A stretch of 9,454 nucleotides of DNA from Oscillospiraceae bacterium. Lineage in GTDB: Bacteria; Bacillota; Clostridia; Saccharofermentanales; Saccharofermentanaceae. Under the pieces are notes generated by a model. The model was not told the DNA's origin. It was given only the letters and a program-made list of their open reading frames with translations, and did no database searches. Positions 6,478 through 9,454 of this stretch are shown here, piece by piece (positions within the stretch are counted from its first letter, which is position 1; every line of letters begins with the position of its first letter). Both the position numbers and the translations under genes were made by a program. The stretch lies in NCBI GenBank assembly GCA_902803695.1, contig CADCQX010000036.1:1-9454 (forward strand), given 5' to 3'.

Positions 6478-8347
6478 AGCATTCACCTACCTTAAAACAC
6501 TGGGCACCGCATGCGGAACACTTGGTCCTGCATGGAGGAGTGATCTCTTCCCTGTATGCCTTTTCTCTTTCCTTCTTGAAAAAACTCATATTGACTCCCA
6601 CGTCGATATGTTCCCACGGAAGATGCTCATCATCCACATCAAAGCCCTTGGCAAACATCTCCCAGGTAAGTCCGTGCTCTGTAAGAGTTTCCATCCACGT
6701 ATCATACTTAAAATGATCGTCCCAGGCATCGTAGAAACAGCCCTTACGGTATCCATCTTCGATAACGTCACAGAGCCTTCTGTCTCCTCTGGCAAGGACC
6801 GACTCCCAAAGAGAAGTCTCGACATCGTGCCATATGTACTTGATGTTCTTGGACTTAAGAAGAGATCGGAGATGTGACTGTTTCTGAAGGAACTCTTCCT
6901 TCGTATTCTGCTTCTCCCACTGGAAAGGAGTAAACGGCTTCGGGATATACATGGAAGTCGATACGGTGATCTCAGGTCTTCTCGCCTTGATTCCCTGCTC
7001 TCTGCAGACATCAAAGTAGAGCTTCTCTATCTTCCTCGCAAGATCCGCGATACCTTCAACATCTTCCATCGTCTCAGTCGGAAGGCCGAGCATGAAGTAA
7101 AGCTTAACCGTACTCCATCCGCCCGCGAACGCGAGGCTCAGGGATTTCATGATATCTTCTTCGCAGATACCCTTATTTATGACGTCACGAAGTCTCTGTG
7201 TTCCCGCTTCAGGAGCGAATGTAAGACCGGACTTTCTTGTCTGGGATACTTTCTCCATCAGATCCAAGGCGAAGTTATCGATACGAAGAGACGGAAGCGA
7301 CAAGCTGGTGTGGCGGCCTTCGAACGCTTCGAGAAGTCCGTCTGTAAGTTCCTTAAGTCCCGTATAATCACTGGACGATAATGACAGGATTCCGAGTTCG
7401 TCATAACCCGTGTTATGCTCGATCTCTATTCCCTGTCTGCACAATGTCTCTGAAGATTTCTCACGGACAGGTCTGTAGATAAATCCAGCCTGACAGAATC
7501 TGCATCCTCTGATGCAGCCCCTGAATATTTCGAGATATGCTCTGTCATGGATGATCCTGATATTCGGGATAACAGGATTTGTAGGATAAGGAACGTTGTC
7601 CAGGTCCTTGATTATCCTTTTTCGAATAGTATCGGGAGCACTCTCGTGGAGCTTATTAAGGCCCACATATCTGCCGTCTTCATATACCGGCTCATAAAGG
7701 CTCGGAACGTAGACGCCCTCAAGCTGCGACAGTTCAACAAGAAGTTTCTTCCTGTCCTTCTTGCCCTCATCCTTATACTTCTTGATGATCTTCGTAACCT
7801 CAACGATGAGTTCTTCTCCCTCACCCATCATGGCCAGATCGAAAAAGTCCGCCATCGGTTCAATATTGTATGCACAAGGTCCTCCGCAAACGACGATAGG
7901 ATCGTTCTCTTTACGGTCTTTCGTCCTGAATGGGATCTTTCCCAGATCGAGCATCTGAAGAACGTTCGTATAGCACATCTCATAGCCGAGAGTAAACGCC
8001 ACTACGTCAAAATCCTTAAGGGGCGATTTGCTCTCCATGGAATAAAGCTCAATATTGCTCTTCCTCATGACGGCGTCCATATCTACCCACGGCGAGAAAA
8101 CACGCTCGCACCAGCACTCCTCCATGTCGTTAAGACATTTATAGAGGATCTGAAGGGCAAGATTACTCATGCCGATCTCATATACATCAGGGAAACAGAA
8201 AGCGGTACGAACTTCCTTACATGTGCCGGTCTTCTCGAGCTGCTCCAATACATTTTCCTTAATGACGGAACCGAACTCGCCTCCGACATAACGTCCAGGG
8301 CTTTCTACCGACATAAGATCCTTACGTGAGATCTTGACCTGATTCAT
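6464..8347 (-). CDS. TIGR03960 family B12-binding-like/radical SAM protein
   Basis: This 627-residue protein is a radical SAM enzyme with an N-terminal cobalamin-binding-like domain, family TIGR03960. The iron-sulphur motif is RGCIRGCRFCQAGF, with Cys278, Cys282 and Cys285 (CxxxCxxC). Other typical radical SAM elements are the LSLSSSDYTGL region (321-331), LRIDNFALDLM (354-364), TFAPEAGTQRLRDVINKG (376-393) and KLYFMLGLPTET (415-426). The first 200 residues contain CFPDVYEIGMSNLALQIL (51-68) and VCGGPCAYNIEPMADFFD (153-170), as in B12-binding-like domains. The C-terminus has five cysteines (606, 610, 613, 617, 623) that may bind a metal or a second cluster. The substrate is unknown. ATG at 8345-8347 follows AAGGAG by eight bases. 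The gene overlaps its DUF2344 partner, and the two are expected to act together. Confidence 0.92.
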   Translation of the reverse strand: MNQVKISRKDLMSVESPGRYVGGEFGSVIKENVLEQLEKTGTCKEVRTAFCFPDVYEIGMSNLALQILYKCLNDMEECWCERVFSPWVDMDAVMRKSNIELYSMESKSPLKDFDVVAFTLGYEMCYTNVLQMLDLGKIPFRTKDRKENDPIVVCGGPCAYNIEPMADFFDLAMMGEGEELIVEVTKIIKKYKDEGKKDRKKLLVELSQLEGVYVPSLYEPVYEDGRYVGLNKLHESAPDTIRKRIIKDLDNVPYPTNPVIPNIRIIHDRAYLEIFRGCIRGCRFCQAGFIYRPVREKSSETLCRQGIEIEHNTGYDELGILSLSSSDYTGLKELTDGLLEAFEGRHTSLSLPSLRIDNFALDLMEKVSQTRKSGLTFAPEAGTQRLRDVINKGICEEDIMKSLSLAFAGGWSTVKLYFMLGLPTETMEDVEGIADLARKIEKLYFDVCREQGIKARRPEITVSTSMYIPKPFTPFQWEKQNTKEEFLQKQSHLRSLLKSKNIKYIWHDVETSLWESVLARGDRRLCDVIEDGYRKGCFYDAWDDHFKYDTWMETLTEHGLTWEMFAKGFDVDDEHLPWEHIDVGVNMSFFKKEREKAYREEITPPCRTKCSACGAQCFKVGECYAPK

Positions 8348-8380
8348 AGAGCACGCTCCTTGCTTATATCCTTTTGGAAC

Positions 8381-8389
8381 ATTATAACA
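8381..8389 (-). promoter_or_regulatory. Extended -10 promoter of the radical SAM gene
   Basis: TGTTATAAT on the minus strand is a perfect TATAAT (8381-8386) with the extended TGn element (8387-8389). It lies 34 bases upstream of the start codon. No clear -35 is present, which is tolerated at extended -10 promoters. It overlaps the 3' arm of a hairpin at the end of the upstream gene. Confidence 0.6.
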
Positions 8390-8419
8390 GACGAAACCCG
8401 TAAAGGCTTCGGCTCTGTT
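8386..8419 (-). terminator. Hairpin after the putative lipoprotein gene, weak terminator
   Basis: On the minus strand AACAGA pairs with TCTGTT, and CGAAGCC pairs with GGTTTCG (one G-U), with a two-base bulge and a six-base loop. The hairpin begins three bases after the stop codon at 8423-8425. No real T run follows (TCTGTTATAATG), so it may stabilise the RNA end or terminate poorly. Some transcripts may read into the radical SAM gene. Confidence 0.4.
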
Positions 8420-8422
8420 TCA

Positions 8423-8995
8423 TCAGTTCTCCAACCTGTAAACATCATTTACAGATCTGAAGGTTACATTCTTCGGCAGTTCTATCATCTTGCCATCCCT
8501 GAAGAGACCTGATGTTGAATCCTTCACCGTACTATCAGACAAACTTTCAACTTCCAAAGCGGTATATCCATCGAATTCCAGGACCTCAATATAGATTTCA
8601 CCTTTATAGGAAACACCCATCTCTTTCAGATACTTCTTCATCGTATCAAAATCCATAGTATCGATATCATCAAACCAGTCTTTATATTCTACGAATTCCC
8701 AATCGGATGGATCACTCGAAGCGGCATACGCATGTGTTGAATAAAGAGTAACAGCGATCGTTTTATACTCGATGTCATCATCATAGATCAAACTCTCGAA
8801 TCGGTGTTTACTTATCTTTTCGGCATCTTCACCATCAACGGAAAAATATGCTCTGTACGATGGAACCCAGCCATTGTCTTCTGATCCTACCAGAAGATAT
8901 GCCGGAGTCTTCTTTCCCGCACAGGAGAAAGAACTAAAGCAGATCATTACAATTCCCAGGATAACTGCACAGTATTTGAAAAGATTACTTCGCAT
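8423..8995 (-). CDS. Exported protein of unknown function, possible lipoprotein
   Basis: I do not recognise a family in this 190-residue protein. It begins with a short basic stretch (MRSNLFKY) and a hydrophobic core (about residues 9-21), followed by FSSFSC with Cys25 and AGKK. This looks like a secretion signal, probably a lipoprotein signal, although the -3 position is Ser rather than the usual Leu/Val/Ile, so the lipobox is weak. The mature part is acidic, rich in Asp and aromatic residues, with alternating beta-like segments such as KTIAVTLYST and GEIYIEVLEFDGYTALEVE. No catalytic motif is apparent. It has its own extended -10 promoter, only a weak purine-rich site (AAAGGGCAGGG) before the ATG, and a hairpin right after the stop, so it is probably monocistronic. 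It would be extracytoplasmic and membrane-attached. Confidence 0.72.
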   Translation of the reverse strand: MRSNLFKYCAVILGIVMICFSSFSCAGKKTPAYLLVGSEDNGWVPSYRAYFSVDGEDAEKISKHRFESLIYDDDIEYKTIAVTLYSTHAYAASSDPSDWEFVEYKDWFDDIDTMDFDTMKKYLKEMGVSYKGEIYIEVLEFDGYTALEVESLSDSTVKDSTSGLFRDGKMIELPKNVTFRSVNDVYRLEN

Positions 8996-9028
8996 AATAA
9001 ACCCTGCCCTTTGCCCTTATTTTGCTAA

Positions 9029-9037
9029 ATTATAACA
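9029..9037 (-). promoter_or_regulatory. Extended -10 promoter of the putative lipoprotein gene
   Basis: TGTTATAAT on the minus strand has a perfect TATAAT (9029-9034) plus the TGn extension (9035-9037). No good -35 is visible. It lies 33 bases before the start codon at 8995 and immediately after the pgi terminator, so it is well placed to restart transcription. The nine bases are identical to the promoter at 8381-8389. Confidence 0.6.
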
Positions 9038-9069
9038 CAATAAAACAACCGCCCCTTTCAGGACGGTTG
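9038..9069 (-). terminator. Rho-independent terminator of pgi
   Basis: On the minus strand CAACCGTCC (9061-9069) pairs with GGGCGGTTG (9046-9054), nine base pairs including one G-U, around a six-base loop. TTTTATT follows (9039-9045). It starts 24 bases past the pgi stop codon. Confidence 0.85.
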
Positions 9070-9093
9070 CATGTCTTTTCGAATAAAACAGAC

Positions 9094-9454
9094 TTATTTA
9101 AGTCTTGCTTCCAAAGCAGCCTTCTGATCTTCGTAACCAGGCTTTCCGAGAAGAGCGAACATGTTCTTCTTGTAAGCTTCAACACCAGGCTGGTTGAATG
9201 GATTTACAGCAAGGAGGTAACCGGAGATACCGCATGCTTTTTCGAAGAAATAAACGAGCTGACCGAACCAGTATGGTGTAAGCTCAGGCATGTGAACGAT
9301 CATGTTCGGAACCTTACCGTCAACATGTGCAAGTACTGTTCCCTGCATAGCCTTGAGGTTAACGTCGTTCATGTCCATACCGGAAAGGAAGTTAAGACCG
9401 TCAAGGTTCTTAGGATCGTTAGGGATCTCGAATGTACGACGAGCCTTGTCGATC
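9094..9454 (-). CDS. pgi: Glucose-6-phosphate isomerase, C-terminal part (5' end outside window)
   Basis: The last 119 codons are present; the gene enters from the right edge with no stop in frame. Glucose-6-phosphate isomerase interconverts glucose 6-phosphate and fructose 6-phosphate in glycolysis, in the cytoplasm. The diagnostic segment is VNPFNQPGVEAYKKNMF, containing the NQPGVExxK signature with the conserved lysine of the active site, and the preceding FGQLVYFFEKACGISGYLL matches the second SIS domain. The ending GKPGYEDQKAALEARLK is normal for bacterial enzymes of this length class. An internal ATG at 9376-9378 is in frame but is not the start, because the frame stays open with matching residues upstream to the edge (ending ...LDGLNFLSG before it). 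A strong terminator follows, so it does not read far into the next gene. Confidence 0.95.
   Translation of the reverse strand, partial: IDKARRTFEIPNDPKNLDGLNFLSGMDMNDVNLKAMQGTVLAHVDGKVPNMIVHMPELTPYWFGQLVYFFEKACGISGYLLAVNPFNQPGVEAYKKNMFALLGKPGYEDQKAALEARLK

Noticed and set aside
6478..6486. GTG start for the DUF2344 gene
   Set aside because: It is only a few bases from the AAGGTAGG site; the ATG at 6477 is better spaced. The difference is three residues.
7547..8329. 260-codon open frame on the plus strand
   Set aside because: It lies wholly opposite the radical SAM gene, whose protein is clearly conserved; the opposite frame shows no recognisable family.
1..9454. tRNA, rRNA, CRISPR array, transposon ends or riboswitch
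   Set aside because: No cloverleaf, regularly spaced repeats, transposase motif or long structured leader was found; all intergenic gaps are under about 180 bases.

Overview
The window looks like chromosomal DNA of a low-to-mid GC Gram-positive anaerobe, most likely a member of the Clostridia (Bacillota). The signs are an AddB/RexB-type helicase-nuclease subunit, a radical SAM gene of the TIGR03960 type followed by its TIGR03936/DUF2344 partner, strong GGAGG-type ribosome binding sites, TATAAT promoters and compact intergenic regions. The genus cannot be fixed from the sequence alone. Eight of nine protein genes lie on the minus strand, and only plsC is on the plus strand. No rRNA, tRNA, CRISPR array, insertion sequence or phage gene is visible. 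No stretch longer than about 180 bases is without a gene.

Read left to right: (1) the first 332 codons of an AddB/RexB-like gene, cut by the left edge; (2) a 613-residue long-chain acyl-CoA (or acyl-ACP) synthetase ending at a hairpin terminator; (3) a 177-base divergent promoter region; (4) plsC, a lysophosphatidate acyltransferase, on the plus strand; (5) a hairpin terminator carrying the stop codons of both plsC and the converging gene; (6) a minus-strand unit in transcription order MarR/FabT-like regulator, acyl carrier protein, diacylglycerol-kinase-like lipid kinase; (7) the radical SAM gene and its DUF2344 partner, which overlap and lie just upstream of that unit; (8) an exported, possibly lipid-anchored protein of unknown function with its own promoter; (9) the last 119 codons of glucose-6-phosphate isomerase (pgi), cut by the right edge, with a terminator.

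The most coherent theme is membrane lipid metabolism between about 1100 and 5760. The synthetase would activate fatty acids, the carrier protein would carry acyl chains, PlsC would acylate lysophosphatidate, and the kinase would rephosphorylate diacylglycerol or a related lipid. The regulator resembles FabT, the acyl-ACP-responsive repressor of fatty acid synthesis in streptococci. Its promoter has a palindrome close to the remembered FabT box, placed over the -35 element. I infer a small autoregulated lipid-recycling or fatty-acid-uptake module. The individual families are known, and it is the grouping, the operator and the changed kinase motifs that deserve attention.
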